Shown piece after piece: positions 1 to 10,886 of a stretch of 64,000 bases of DNA. Below the pieces are notes generated by a model. That model was not told where the DNA came from, searched no databases, and saw only the letters and a program-made list of their open reading frames with translations. Within the stretch, counting starts at the first letter, position 1. Each line of letters begins with the position of its first letter. Origin of the DNA: DATGPD01 sp041398565 (lineage in GTDB: Bacteria; Planctomycetota; UBA1135; UBA2386); contig JAWKUN010000004.1 of NCBI GenBank assembly GCA_041398565.1, positions 186,001 through 250,000 on the forward strand, written 5' to 3'. The position numbers and the translations under genes were made by a program.

Positions 1-3000
1 CCGCCTGCGTCGAACCCCAGGTCGCGATCGAGGACGCATCGACCATGCCCCCCGTCACCGTGTAGGAGAAGCACTGCACGAGGTTGGTGTACTTGCCGGA
101 CCGCTGCCAGTAGGCGCACCAGTGCCGGTTCGTGCCCGCATCGAAGATGCGCGTGCCGCCGCCCGGCAGGATCCAGTGTTGGTCGCGGAAAGGAACGAAG
201 GGACGGAAGAAGCCGGTCGGCAACCACCACGGATCCGCGGGGCCTGCCGTCGGAACATACGGGCTCGAGAAGAGCCAGCCGCTGGTGCCGGCGAACGCCG
301 ACTGCCAGGCCAGATGCTGGCTGCCCCCCGACGCGTTCGGTAAGCTACTGGCCTCGGCCGTGACGAGGCTGCGGACACCGACGCGCAGGTCGTCCACCCA
401 CGTCGGCACCCCGGCGGGGCTAACCTCCCACCAGGTCCCGGTGGCGTCGATCACGCGCAGCTTGCCCGCGGTTGTGCCAGCGGCTGGCTGCGCCGCCATC
501 GCCCAGGTCGCGGCCAGCGACGTGTTGCACCGGTGCTCGTACAGGCGTGCCGTGCCAGGTTCGGGGTAGAAGTGCCCCGGGGTCGACCGCACGAAGTCGC
601 TGCCCGAGAGCGTCAGGCCCGACGTCGTCAGGTCGCTCAGCTTGAACCACACCACACGGCCGGCGATCGTCGAGATCACCACCTCTTCGCCCGGCGTCGC
701 GGGGTCGACGTCACCGGCCTGGATGCAGCCGAGCCCGTACGCCGGCGGAAACGGCATCCTCGGCAGCTCGTTCTCCACCACGGCTTGCAGGGCCTTGTGC
801 CCGAGCACCATCTCGCCGTCCCACACCGACACGTCGCCGCCGCGGGTGGCGATGACGTAGCGGTCGCCGCCGTGACCGGCGACGTACGTGAAGCTGGGCT
901 CCATGTCCCCCTGAGAATCGATGTGGTGGGCCGCGAGCGGCGGCAGCGGAGCCGGCGGCAGGGCCGGCGGCGGGGGCGGCGGAGGAGGAGGGGGCGGGTC
1001 GTGCATCAGGTCGCCGAACTCGCCCACCTTCGAGCAGTCGGTCGGCGAGAAGAAGCGCACCGCGTCGGTGCTGCCGAGGTGCGGGATGAAGAGACCCGCG
1101 AGCCTCTCCTGGCCCTGCCAAGGCATCAGGTCGAGGTCGCGCATCCCGCCGTACTCCAGCCAGGAGGCCGCCGCCAGACGCCCGCGTGCGTTGGGCGGAG
1201 GCGGGGGAGACTGCGGCGTCGTTTCGATCTCGAGGCGCACGATGTGGCCGCGCGCCGAGAGAATGTAGATGGGTCTCTTCAGCCAGGGCGCCAGGCCTCG
1301 ATCGGGCGCCGGCCCCACCACCATGTCGATCACGCCGCCCTCGTCGTGCTCGTAGCGGATGTTCAGCAGGTGGTCCATCACCACCAGGTGGCCGTGCAGC
1401 GTGCGGAACACGATCTCGTCTTCGTCGCCGTCGAGCAGGTCGCCGACCTGGAGCTTGCGGGGGTTGTCGTACTCCCAGTTCGGCAGCGTCACCTCGCGGA
1501 TCCACTGCAGATCGCTGGCCCGGAACAGCGCGATCTTGTTGTAGGAGGCCACGACGACTTCTTCGCCGGGCCAGCTCGCCGATTTGTCGATGTCGCCCAC
1601 GGCCAGGCCCCAGGTGCCGTAGCCGAGGGCGTAGTCGAGGTTGTCCTTCTTGCTGCGTGCCACCTCGACCAGCGGCTGGATCACCGGACTGGTCCCCTTG
1701 TTCTGCATGAGGAGACGCGTGACCCAGCCGTCGGCGCTGCCCACGAACACCGACGCCCGATCGTCGCCGGCGAGCTTCACCACCTTGAGCGACTCGTTGG
1801 CCCCGAGCCAGGTGCCCTGGCCGTTGCGCTGGAAGGCCGTGTTCTCTTCCAGCAGGTTGGAGATCGAGCCGCCCGCGTAGGTGCGCACCCCCTTGTGCGC
1901 CAGGGCCTCGCGGCTCGGGTCGAGCGAGGGGAGGCTGCCCGTCAGCTTGCGGCCGAGCATCGGGTGGTCGATGTCCGCGGGGATCGGCCGGATCAGCTCG
2001 GCGTACGCCTTGTCCAGCATCACCTCGAGCGGCTTGCTCAGGTCGTCGGTGAGCTGCGGCGGGGTCACGCCTTCGAGCGTGTACACGTTGGGCCGCGCCT
2101 CGCCGTGCGCGCTCTTGGAGACGACCGACCACAGGATCTGCGTTTCCACTCCGAACACGTTGAGCCGTTGCCTGATCCAGCCGTGATCGAGCTGCTTCAG
2201 TTGGTGACTCCCGCTACCCAGCAGGATCTGCACCCAATCCGTGCCGTGCGTCACCGTGTCCTCGTCGCCCACCAAGAAGTACACCGGCCGCTGCATGTGC
2301 TGGAGCGCCCAGCGGTTCGTGGTCGAGATGCTGGCGAAGTCGGTTCCTTCGAGGCGGCACCACATCGGAATCTCGACCGTGTCGCGCATCAGATAGCTGT
2401 GGGAGGAGTTCTCGGCGCCGATGAGCGAGGTCGCGAACATCTGCGCGTCGAAGTCCGACGGCATGCTGCGGTGGGCGCCGGAGAAGGCGCCGGCCACCCC
2501 GGCGTGGAACTCCTTCGGATAGAAGAGAACCGCCAACTGCGCCGTGAACCCCCCGAACGACGCGCAGTCGACCGCGAAGGCGACGTGTGCCTCCTGCAGG
2601 CCATACCTCTGCTGCAGGAGATGCAGCACCGCCAACCGCACCTGGCGCAGCCGCTGCATGCACGACACCATCGGCCGCTGCGATGTGCGTGGCACGAACT
2701 GCACGCCGACGACGCGGTAGGGCGGGACAGGACTCTTGGCGAGGTTGTTCTTGACGACATCGACGTGTGGGCCGACGCCGCCGGTGACCACGAGGTCGTA
2801 GTAGCTCGGATCGCCGGGGTACACGTGGGGGTTCTGGGGGTTGGTTCCACCGAACGTCGCCTGCGTGTAGATGGCGACGACGACGTCCGGAGTGGTGATG
2901 ACGTCGGGTGCGACCACGTGGAAGGACGCCCGGGACTCTTCGTTCGGCCCCAGGACTCTCGGTGGAAACGGCCGAAGGCTGCCGACGTAGTGGACGAGAG

Positions 3001-3373
3001 AAGAGGCCGACGGCAGCGCATCCCAGCCCCCCGTGGGGAGGAGCGGCACGTAGGTCGGCATCTGGAGCAGTGACCCCAGTTGGTCCGGACTCAGCGCCCC
3101 GCCGAGGTCGACCCCATAAGGCGACTCACCCATGTTCCACAGCTCGTCCGCCTCGTCCATCATCGGCGACACCTTGGAAGGGGTCGCGTTCTTCAAGGTC
3201 ATGCCCGTCTGGGGAGCAAACTCGGCGACGTGCGGATGACCGCCAGCCTGGCCCCGGACGGGTGCGCTACCGAGCGCGGCGCTCAGCAGCAGGGGGAGGA
3301 GAGGAGAGGAGAGGAGAGGAGAGGACGCCTCCGGCGGCGTCTTCATCCTTCCAACGTCGATGAACCCTGTCAC
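1..3373 (-). CDS. Secreted alpha/beta-hydrolase-like protein with FG-GAP-type repeats (3' end beyond window)
   Basis: The frame is open from a GTG at 3373 off the left edge, at least 1,124 codons. An AGGAGG sits 5 nt before that GTG; an ATG nine codons in (3346) is the alternative start. Residues 10-45 form a signal peptide whose Ser/Pro/Leu-rich part is encoded by a pentanucleotide repeat. Residues 130-400 resemble an esterase or prolyl-oligopeptidase fold: nucleophile-elbow candidate CASFGG (Ser272), GDED (Asp370/372) and DHGW (His397). The first Gly of the usual GxSxG is Cys, so activity is uncertain. Beyond it lie repeats such as GDIDKSASWPGEEVVVA and GDLLDGDEDEIVF, as in FG-GAP/VCBS propellers, and a proline run near residue 795. 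I infer an exported or surface hydrolase; the substrate is unknown. Confidence 0.8.
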   Translation of the reverse strand, partial: MTGFIDVGRMKTPPEASSPLLSSPLLPLLLSAALGSAPVRGQAGGHPHVAEFAPQTGMTLKNATPSKVSPMMDEADELWNMGESPYGVDLGGALSPDQLGSLLQMPTYVPLLPTGGWDALPSASSLVHYVGSLRPFPPRVLGPNEESRASFHVVAPDVITTPDVVVAIYTQATFGGTNPQNPHVYPGDPSYYDLVVTGGVGPHVDVVKNNLAKSPVPPYRVVGVQFVPRTSQRPMVSCMQRLRQVRLAVLHLLQQRYGLQEAHVAFAVDCASFGGFTAQLAVLFYPKEFHAGVAGAFSGAHRSMPSDFDAQMFATSLIGAENSSHSYLMRDTVEIPMWCRLEGTDFASISTTNRWALQHMQRPVYFLVGDEDTVTHGTDWVQILLGSGSHQLKQLDHGWIRQRLNVFGVETQILWSVVSKSAHGEARPNVYTLEGVTPPQLTDDLSKPLEVMLDKAYAELIRPIPADIDHPMLGRKLTGSLPSLDPSREALAHKGVRTYAGGSISNLLEENTAFQRNGQGTWLGANESLKVVKLAGDDRASVFVGSADGWVTRLLMQNKGTSPVIQPLVEVARSKKDNLDYALGYGTWGLAVGDIDKSASWPGEEVVVASYNKIALFRASDLQWIREVTLPNWEYDNPRKLQVGDLLDGDEDEIVFRTLHGHLVVMDHLLNIRYEHDEGGVIDMVVGPAPDRGLAPWLKRPIYILSARGHIVRLEIETTPQSPPPPPNARGRLAAASWLEYGGMRDLDLMPWQGQERLAGLFIPHLGSTDAVRFFSPTDCSKVGEFGDLMHDPPPPPPPPPPPALPPAPLPPLAAHHIDSQGDMEPSFTYVAGHGGDRYVIATRGGDVSVWDGEMVLGHKALQAVVENELPRMPFPPAYGLGCIQAGDVDPATPGEEVVISTIAGRVVWFKLSDLTTSGLTLSGSDFVRSTPGHFYPEPGTARLYEHRCNTSLAATWAMAAQPAAGTTAGKLRVIDATGTWWEVSPAGVPTWVDDLRVGVRSLVTAEASSLPNASGGSQHLAWQSAFAGTSGWLFSSPYVPTAGPADPWWLPTGFFRPFVPFRDQHWILPGGGTRIFDAGTNRHWCAYWQRSGKYTNLVQCFSYTVTGGMVDASSIATWGSTQA
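3296..3325 (-). repeat. Six tandem copies of pentamer GAGGA in a signal-peptide region
   Basis: Read on the plus strand, GAGGA is repeated six times without interruption. It lies 48-78 nt after the start codon of the secreted hydrolase gene and encodes its Ser-Pro-Leu-Leu stretch. The unit is not a multiple of three, so gain or loss of one copy would shift the reading frame, as in phase-variable genes. Confidence 0.9.
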
Positions 3374-3545
3374 GTGCACCTCCTTCAACATGTCCCGATC
3401 CGCAGCCCGACCGGATCAGATGGCGGAATCATCTGCCCGTCGGTGCTGACTGGCAAGCCCTCCGCGTCGGTCGTCCCCTCCCACTCGCGACCGGTGCGGA
3501 CGCCGGCGGCGCACCCCCACGGGCGCATCGGGCGGGCTCCTCCCT

Positions 3546-3560
3546 GCGGGCGGCGCCCGC
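3546..3560 (-). terminator. Possible terminator hairpin after the MarR-GNAT gene
   Basis: GCGGGC-GGC-GCCCGC forms a perfect 6-bp stem about 26 nt past the stop codon of the minus-strand MarR-GNAT gene. No T-run follows, so the call rests on position and the hairpin alone. Confidence 0.35.
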
Positions 3561-3585
3561 GATCGCGAGCCCAGCCGTCCGCGCT

Positions 3586-4623
3586 TCAGAGCTCGCGCAC
3601 GTAGTACGTGTTGCAGCCGAAGTGCCCGGTCTGCCCCATGGGCTTGTCGCGCGCCTCGAAGCCGTTCCTCTCGTACAAGCGCCGCGCGTCGCTCATGTGC
3701 CCGAGCGTCTCGAGGTAGCACCGGCGGTAGCCCAGCTCGCGCGCCGTCTGCAAGACCGTCTCGAGCAGCGCGTGTCCGAGGCCGAGCCCGCGTCCTTCCA
3801 GCAGGAGGTACATCTTCTTCAACACGCACACGTCGGCATCGGCGCCGGTCAGGGGGCCGATGCCGGCTCCGCCGAGCACGACGCCGTCGCCCTCGGCCAC
3901 GAAGTAAGCCGCCTTGCCGCGGTAGGCCCCGAACATGTCGTCGACCTCCGGATCGAGGATGGCGAAGCCGGGGCCGACGGCTCCGAACTCGGGCATGACC
4001 GTGCGGATCACAGCGGCGACGGCGGGGTTGTCCGCTCGGCGCAGGCGGCGCACGCGCAAGCCGGCGCGGGCGCGCGCGCGCCGCAGGGCCCGCGCGTACA
4101 GCTCGAGGCCGCGCACCACTTCCTGCCGTTCCGCCTCGCCCAGCAGGGACAGGGCGCTGACCACCTCGGCGTCGCAGCTCTCGTGCACCCGGCCGACGTG
4201 CGACCGGCCGGTGGCGGTCAGCGCGTAGCGCTTGCTGCGGCGGTCGCCCAAGTCGACCGAAGCCCGCACCAGACGCCGGCGCAGGAGCGGTCCGAGCGCC
4301 CGACTCGTGGTCGACTTGTCGAGCACCAGCACCTGCGCGAGCTGCGCCCCCGACAGGCCGCCGCGCGCGCCCAGCTCGATCAGGGCATGACACTGCGACG
4401 CGGTGAGTCCACGCCAGTTGCCGCGCAGGAAGCCGAGCTCGCGCACCACCTCGCGCGAAGCCACGCGCGTCCGTCGCACCTGGTCTTGCAGCGGCTGCGC
4501 CGCAGCGGCGTCCGTCGCCGCCGGCGTCGATGCCACGCACCCGGTGCCCGGCTGCCGACGGCGGCCCGGCTGCAGGTCGCGATGCGAGGGGACGACGTGC
4601 CCGTCTGACCGGCGCTTGCTCAC
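3586..4623 (-). CDS. MarR-family regulator fused to a GNAT acetyltransferase
   Basis: A 345-residue fusion. Residues ~45-180 are a MarR winged helix (LTASQCHALIELG, LVLDKSTTSRALGPLLRRRLV, then the wing GDRRSKRYALTATG). Residues ~190-345 are a GNAT domain with the acetyl-CoA loop GRGLGLGHALLE and the late motif DARRLYERNGFEARD. Fusions of this type usually combine DNA binding with acetylation of a small molecule or protein; the acceptor cannot be told here. GTG start with AGGAG 9 nt upstream; the first ~45 residues look unstructured, and a GTG at 4536 is a fallback. A perfect 9+9 palindrome 40-60 nt upstream is the likely autoregulatory operator. It lies 87 bp downstream of aspS but probably has its own promoter. 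Confidence 0.88.
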   Translation of the reverse strand: MSKRRSDGHVVPSHRDLQPGRRRQPGTGCVASTPAATDAAAAQPLQDQVRRTRVASREVVRELGFLRGNWRGLTASQCHALIELGARGGLSGAQLAQVLVLDKSTTSRALGPLLRRRLVRASVDLGDRRSKRYALTATGRSHVGRVHESCDAEVVSALSLLGEAERQEVVRGLELYARALRRARARAGLRVRRLRRADNPAVAAVIRTVMPEFGAVGPGFAILDPEVDDMFGAYRGKAAYFVAEGDGVVLGGAGIGPLTGADADVCVLKKMYLLLEGRGLGLGHALLETVLQTARELGYRRCYLETLGHMSDARRLYERNGFEARDKPMGQTGHFGCNTYYVREL

Positions 4624-4662
4624 CGCCGCAGTCTCCTGCTCGCTGCTTCCCCGTCAAGCCCA

Positions 4663-4683
4663 ATCGTTGCAGGGTGCAACGAT
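4663..4683. promoter_or_regulatory. Palindromic operator, probably for the MarR-GNAT protein
   Basis: ATCGTTGCA-GGG-TGCAACGAT is a perfect 9-bp inverted repeat with a 3-bp spacer. It sits in the 87-bp gap between the aspS stop and the MarR-GNAT start. The TTGCA..TGCAA core and 21-bp span match the size of many MarR-family operators. Autorepression is inferred, not shown. Confidence 0.75.
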
Positions 4684-4710
4684 CGGTGGGGCCGGTGGCC
4701 GCGCCGGCCG

Positions 4711-6492
<1,782 letters not shown>

Positions 6493-6728
6493 GGAGCCAG
6501 GGATGCTCGCGGAGGACCCCGGCGCTGCAAGCATCGAGGCGGAATTCGCCCCTCGGTCACCCGGCCTGGGAGCCGCCAGTGTCCCCCACGGGCCGTTTCG
6601 CGCCGCAGGTCGGAGTTGCCCCCCTCGCGTCCAGCCCCCCCACACGGTAGCGTCCGGGTTCCTCGTCGACGCGGCAGGCCCCGTCCTACGGCCCATGCCC
6701 TCGACCGTCCCCTCACTCCGATGCGTCC

Positions 6729-9494
6729 ATGAAATTGACAGCGCCCTTCTTCCTCGTCCTGGCTTCCGCGACCGTGCTGGTCGCTCAGGAACTGCCGGTC
6801 CAGACTCCCGATGCTCCGAACAAGGTGGGGCTCGGCACCGAACCCGTGCCCGGCGTCATCCCCGGCACCCTCCGCTACAACGTGACCTTCAAGACCCGCA
6901 GCTTCGACCTGCGCGAGTTCAAGGCGGCCAACGACAACAAGGCCGGTGGGCCGGTGGTGCAAGCCATCGTGCGCGATCTCGAGCAGCGGGCGCGCGCCGA
7001 CCAGGAGCCGTTCCGGCAAGCGGTGGAAGCGCTCGGCGGCGCCGTCAACATCCACTTCTGGCTGATCAACGCGGCCAACATCGAGGTGCCGCCGGCCAAG
7101 CTGGACGCCGTCCGCGCCCTGCCGAACGTGCTGTTCGTCACCCCCGACCTGCCCACCTACCCGTTGGGCGCGGCCGCGCCGGCGCCGATCAAGACCGCGA
7201 CCAACAGCAACCACCACAACGCCGACGCCGAGCAGGCGGCCGGCAACAAGGGCACCAACGTGACCGTGGCGATCGTCGACACCAGCGCCGACAGCTCGCT
7301 GCACGGCGTCGACATGCCGCACCAGGTCTTCTACCGGAACGCCGACCGCAACAACCACACGGGCGCCGGGCTGGACGGCTCGCGCCTCCTCGCCGCGGTC
7401 CAGGTAGGCACGCAGCCGCCGAACAACAGCCATCCGCACGGCACCGGCGTCGCCGGCATCGCTGCGGGCGCCGGCTGGTCCACGGCGGGCGCCGACGCCG
7501 GCCACGCCTCCGACGCCGGCATCGTCGTCTACTCCATCTGCAACGTCGCCGGTTCGTGCGGCTCGTCGCTGGCCACCGAGGCAGCGGGCTGGCAGCGCGT
7601 CGCCGCCGACGCCGCCACCTACAACACGGTTGCCGCCAACATGTCGTACAGCAGCAGCCCGGACCCGACCGACGTCAGCCAGCAGGCCATCGACGCCTGC
7701 GCGCTCAATGCCAACGTGCTGCCGGTCACGGCGGCCGGCAACAGCGGCAGCAGCACCGGCGGCAGCTCGTCGACGGCCAACGGCGTCGCGGTGGCGGCCA
7801 TCGAGCCCAACACCAAGGTCGTCGCCGACTTCTCGTCGCGCGGCCCGATGTCGGGCGACACGCAGCGCTTCTACCCCGACATCTCCGCCAACGGCGTCAA
7901 CACGGTGATGCCGCAGTGGGGCAACGAGTCCGTCGACTGGATCGCGGACGGCACCTCGATGGCGTCGCCCCAGGTGTGCGGCGCCGCGGGCCTGGTCAAG
8001 AACGCCCGCCCGGGCAGCACCGCCCTCGAGTTGAAGGCCCTGCTCCTCAACAACACCGAGAGCATCCAGACGCAGAACTCGACGCTCAACCGCAACGCCT
8101 TCGGCATGGGCTACCTGCGCGACGACCTGAGCTGCTCGTCGGCGCGCGCCAACAACGTGCTGACCAGCACTCTGGCCTCGACCACGACGCCGGCCACCCA
8201 CACGCTGGCCGTGCAGCGCAACCAGATCTACGCGGTCACCCTGACCTGGCACCGTCACGTCCTGACGTCGACCGCCTGGTCGGACATGAGCCTCACCATC
8301 AAGGACGGGGCCAACGTGCTGGCGACCAGCGACAGCCCGCGCAACCTGTACGAGAAGGTCGAGTTCACCGCCCCCAGCACCGGCAACGTCACCATCGAAG
8401 TGGCGGCCACCAGCCTGGAGATCGCCAGCGTGCCCTACGCCCTCGCCTTCGGCCTGTCGAGCGCCAACGGTCTCGCCGCGGTGCGCAAGTCGGGTGTCGG
8501 CTGCGTCAACGGCGCGATGAGCTACTACGAGCTGTTCGACGCCGGCACGATCGACATGACGGGTCGCGCCATCCACATGCTGCCCAACGCCGGCGGCTAC
8601 GCCGTGTCAGCCAGCACCGCCAGCTACACGGCGCCCACCAGCATCGGCCTGGCGCTCAGCGACGACTCGCTGTCGTCGGCGATCTCGCTGCCCTTCACGT
8701 TCGTCTTCCCGGGCGGTAGCACCAACCAGATCCGCATCTGCTCCAACGGTTTCATCTACCTCACCGGTAGCGGCACGTCGACCTCCTACATCCCGACCGT
8801 CGCGTCGGCGTTGACCGGAGGCCCGCGTCTGTTCCCGATGTGGAGCGACCTGCTGCCCGACAGCTCGACCAACGTCAACAACGTGTTCTACGAGGCCGAC
8901 ACGGCCAACGGGCTCGTCCGCGTCACCTGGCGCAACGTGCCCGAGTACGGCAACTCGAGCCAGATCAACACGTTCCAGGCGGTGCTGTACGCCACCGGCG
9001 AAGTCGACTTGATCTACGTGCAAGCGCGGATCGCCAGCCACCAGGCGCTCGTCGCCTTCAGCCCCGGTGTCAACAACCGTGACCCGGGCAACCGCGACAT
9101 CACCGCGACGCTGCCCTTCTTCACCCAAGGCAGCGACGTCAACGCGGTCAGCCAGGACGCCACGCGTCCGGTCCTCGGCTCGACCTGCAACCTGCTGGTG
9201 AGCGACATCGCCGCCGGCAGTCTCGGCGGCGTCGAGATCATCGGCGTGCAGATCCCCGGCATCGACCTGTCGTTCCTGGGCATGCCCGAGTGCTTCCTCT
9301 ACAACAACCCGATCCTGGCGACCCTGCCCTTCGGCGTGTCGGGCAGCAGCGCCACCATCCCGTTGCCGATTCCGAACGACCTGGCGCTGACCGGCGGCCA
9401 GGTGCCGGTGCAGGCGGCGACGCTCAGCCCGGGCCTCAACGCCCGCGGTGTCGCGACGTCGAACCTGGCCGTGCTCGTGCTCGGCCCCTTCTGA
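6729..9494 (+). CDS. Secreted subtilisin-like (S8) serine protease
   Basis: 921 residues. Signal peptide MKLTAPFFLVLASATVLVAQ, then a propeptide-like region to ~170. The catalytic domain shows Asp184 (VAIVDTS), His237 (HGTGVAGIAAG), oxyanion Asn in TAAGNSG and Ser410 (DGTSMASPQ), a complete triad. Residues ~470-580 look like a P-domain-type beta-sandwich. The C-terminus ends in a module (IPLPIPNDLALTGGQVPVQA, later SNLAVLVLG) shared with two other exported proteins in this window, possibly for cell-surface attachment. Faces aspS across a 236-bp gap; three GC hairpins follow the stop. Confidence 0.93.
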   Translation: MKLTAPFFLVLASATVLVAQELPVQTPDAPNKVGLGTEPVPGVIPGTLRYNVTFKTRSFDLREFKAANDNKAGGPVVQAIVRDLEQRARADQEPFRQAVEALGGAVNIHFWLINAANIEVPPAKLDAVRALPNVLFVTPDLPTYPLGAAAPAPIKTATNSNHHNADAEQAAGNKGTNVTVAIVDTSADSSLHGVDMPHQVFYRNADRNNHTGAGLDGSRLLAAVQVGTQPPNNSHPHGTGVAGIAAGAGWSTAGADAGHASDAGIVVYSICNVAGSCGSSLATEAAGWQRVAADAATYNTVAANMSYSSSPDPTDVSQQAIDACALNANVLPVTAAGNSGSSTGGSSSTANGVAVAAIEPNTKVVADFSSRGPMSGDTQRFYPDISANGVNTVMPQWGNESVDWIADGTSMASPQVCGAAGLVKNARPGSTALELKALLLNNTESIQTQNSTLNRNAFGMGYLRDDLSCSSARANNVLTSTLASTTTPATHTLAVQRNQIYAVTLTWHRHVLTSTAWSDMSLTIKDGANVLATSDSPRNLYEKVEFTAPSTGNVTIEVAATSLEIASVPYALAFGLSSANGLAAVRKSGVGCVNGAMSYYELFDAGTIDMTGRAIHMLPNAGGYAVSASTASYTAPTSIGLALSDDSLSSAISLPFTFVFPGGSTNQIRICSNGFIYLTGSGTSTSYIPTVASALTGGPRLFPMWSDLLPDSSTNVNNVFYEADTANGLVRVTWRNVPEYGNSSQINTFQAVLYATGEVDLIYVQARIASHQALVAFSPGVNNRDPGNRDITATLPFFTQGSDVNAVSQDATRPVLGSTCNLLVSDIAAGSLGGVEIIGVQIPGIDLSFLGMPECFLYNNPILATLPFGVSGSSATIPLPIPNDLALTGGQVPVQAATLSPGLNARGVATSNLAVLVLGPF

Positions 9495-9599
9495 CCGCGA
9501 GACCCGCGGTCGATCGCGCGCCGACCGCCGAGGCTGCCCGCCTCGGCGGCGCGGGCGCGGTCCTGTGGCCGGCGCGGGCGGCGGGCTCCGCCGCCCGCG
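9493..9599 (+). terminator. Cluster of three GC hairpins after the protease gene
   Basis: Three perfect stems follow the protease stop codon. Positions 9493-9511: 7 bp (GACCGCG/CGCGGTC), overlapping the TGA. Positions 9525-9549: 10 bp (CCGCCGAGGC/GCCTCGGCGG). Positions 9573-9599: 12 bp with a GCT loop. No T-runs follow. They separate the protease gene from the Mla operon and probably end transcription or protect the 3' end. Confidence 0.6.
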
Positions 9600-9635
9600 T
9601 CGTTGCCGCGCCCAGCGTGCAGCGCTCGAGCCTGA

Positions 9636-9652
9636 CTCCATCCGCTGCAAGG
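9636..9652 (+). repeat. Copy of dispersed short repeat (core CTCCATCCGCTGC)
   Basis: CTCCATCCGCTGCAAGG upstream of mlaE. The 13-nt core recurs exactly at 27112-27124 and 59984-59996 and, reversed, inside the hairpin at 26196-26241; all four copies are intergenic. Confidence 0.6.
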
Positions 9653-9737
9653 TTCGTTCGATGGTCGACGACCCCTGTCGGCCGGCCACCGCATCTGGAC
9701 GCGTGGGCTGGCGCGCAGCCGATGTAGACTCGCGCGC

Positions 9738-10886
9738 ATGCCGACGCACACGGTCCTCGCGCCGGCCGCCCTCGACGCGGCGCTCGCCGGCGACGGCTCG
9801 CTCCGCTTCGAGCTGCGCGGGCATCTCGCCGCCGACACCATCGCCGACGCGTGGGACACCGGACGCCGCGCGCTTCACCGGCACCCGGGCACCGTCCTCT
9901 CGATCGACGCTGCGGCGGTGAGTTACTGCGACGGGGCCGGTGCGGCCATGCTGGTCGACTTCGACCGCACCTGCGTCGCCGGCGGCGGACGCGTGACCCT
10001 CGTCGGATTCCCGGCGGCGTTCCAGCCGATCCTCGACCTGGCCCGCCCCGAACTGCGCCCGGCGCCGCGGGCCGAACCCTGTCCGCCCTGGGAGCACTTC
10101 GTCGCGGCGGTCGGCCGCCGCACCGTCGAGCTGTTCCACGACGCGCGCGAGCTCGTGCGCTTCGTCGGCGAGACCATCGTCGCGCTGGCGTGCCTCCTGC
10201 CGTGCCCGCAGCGCCTGCGCTGGCGCGACACGCTGCGGGCCATGCAGACCGCCGGCGTCGACGCCTTTCCGGTGGTGATGCTCGTCTCCGGTTTGCTCGG
10301 CCTGATCCTCAGCTATCAGTCGGCCGACACCCTGCACCGCTTCGGCGCCGACGTCTTCCTGCCGTTCGGCCTGGCGCTGTCGATCGTGCGCGAGTTGGGC
10401 CCGCTCATGACGGCCATCGTCCTCACCGCCCGCTCCGGATCGGCCTTCGCGGCCGAGATCGGCACGATGAAGGTCAACGAGGAGGTCGACGCGCTGTCGA
10501 CCATGGGGCTCGATCCGGCGCGCTTCCTGGTGACTCCCCGTATCGTCGCCGCGGTGCTGGTGACGCCGGTGCTCACCGTCTTCGCCAACTTCGCCGGTCT
10601 CGCCGGCGGCGCGATCGTCGCCACCCAGACCCTGGACCTGCCGCTCGTCACGTTCAACAACCAGGTGCGCGCCGCGCTCGACGCGAGCGATGTCCTCGGC
10701 GGTCTGTTCAAGGCCCTGGTCTTCGGGGTACTGGTCGCCGCCATCGGCTGCCACCGCGGCATGCAGACGCAAGGGGGCGCTGTCGGCGTCGGCACCTCGA
10801 CGACCAGGTCGGTGGTGAGCGGCATCGTCCTCATCGCCCTCGCTGACGCGCTCTTGGCCGTCGTGTACTACCACCTCGGCCTGTGA
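9738..10886 (+). CDS. mlaE: STAS-domain MlaE-type phospholipid transport permease
   Basis: 382 residues, longer than plain MlaE (~260) because of an N-terminal STAS domain (~residues 15-115; VLSIDAAAVSYCDGAGAAML). The rest is an MlaE permease with about five membrane segments and signatures such as RELGPLMTAIVLTARSGSAFAAEIG, given here only in part: RELGPLMTA and EIGTMKVNEEVDAL. It is the inner-membrane channel of an MCE/Mla transporter moving phospholipid between inner and outer membranes. First gene of the operon; mlaF overlaps its stop by 4 nt. STAS-MlaE fusions are known; the STAS part may dock partner proteins. Confidence 0.93.
   Translation: MPTHTVLAPAALDAALAGDGSLRFELRGHLAADTIADAWDTGRRALHRHPGTVLSIDAAAVSYCDGAGAAMLVDFDRTCVAGGGRVTLVGFPAAFQPILDLARPELRPAPRAEPCPPWEHFVAAVGRRTVELFHDARELVRFVGETIVALACLLPCPQRLRWRDTLRAMQTAGVDAFPVVMLVSGLLGLILSYQSADTLHRFGADVFLPFGLALSIVRELGPLMTAIVLTARSGSAFAAEIGTMKVNEEVDALSTMGLDPARFLVTPRIVAAVLVTPVLTVFANFAGLAGGAIVATQTLDLPLVTFNNQVRAALDASDVLGGLFKALVFGVLVAAIGCHRGMQTQGGAVGVGTSTTRSVVSGIVLIALADALLAVVYYHLGL

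Noticed and set aside
533..3073. Long plus-strand open frame (846 codons) opposite the hydrolase gene
   Set aside because: The product is Arg/His/Val-rich with no domain. The minus strand has a signal peptide, hydrolase motifs and propeller repeats, so this is a shadow of high GC.
6493..6696. 68-residue N-terminal extension of aspS
   Set aside because: Not similar to any AspRS start; MATWQRTHTCGQL at 6492 fits the family.
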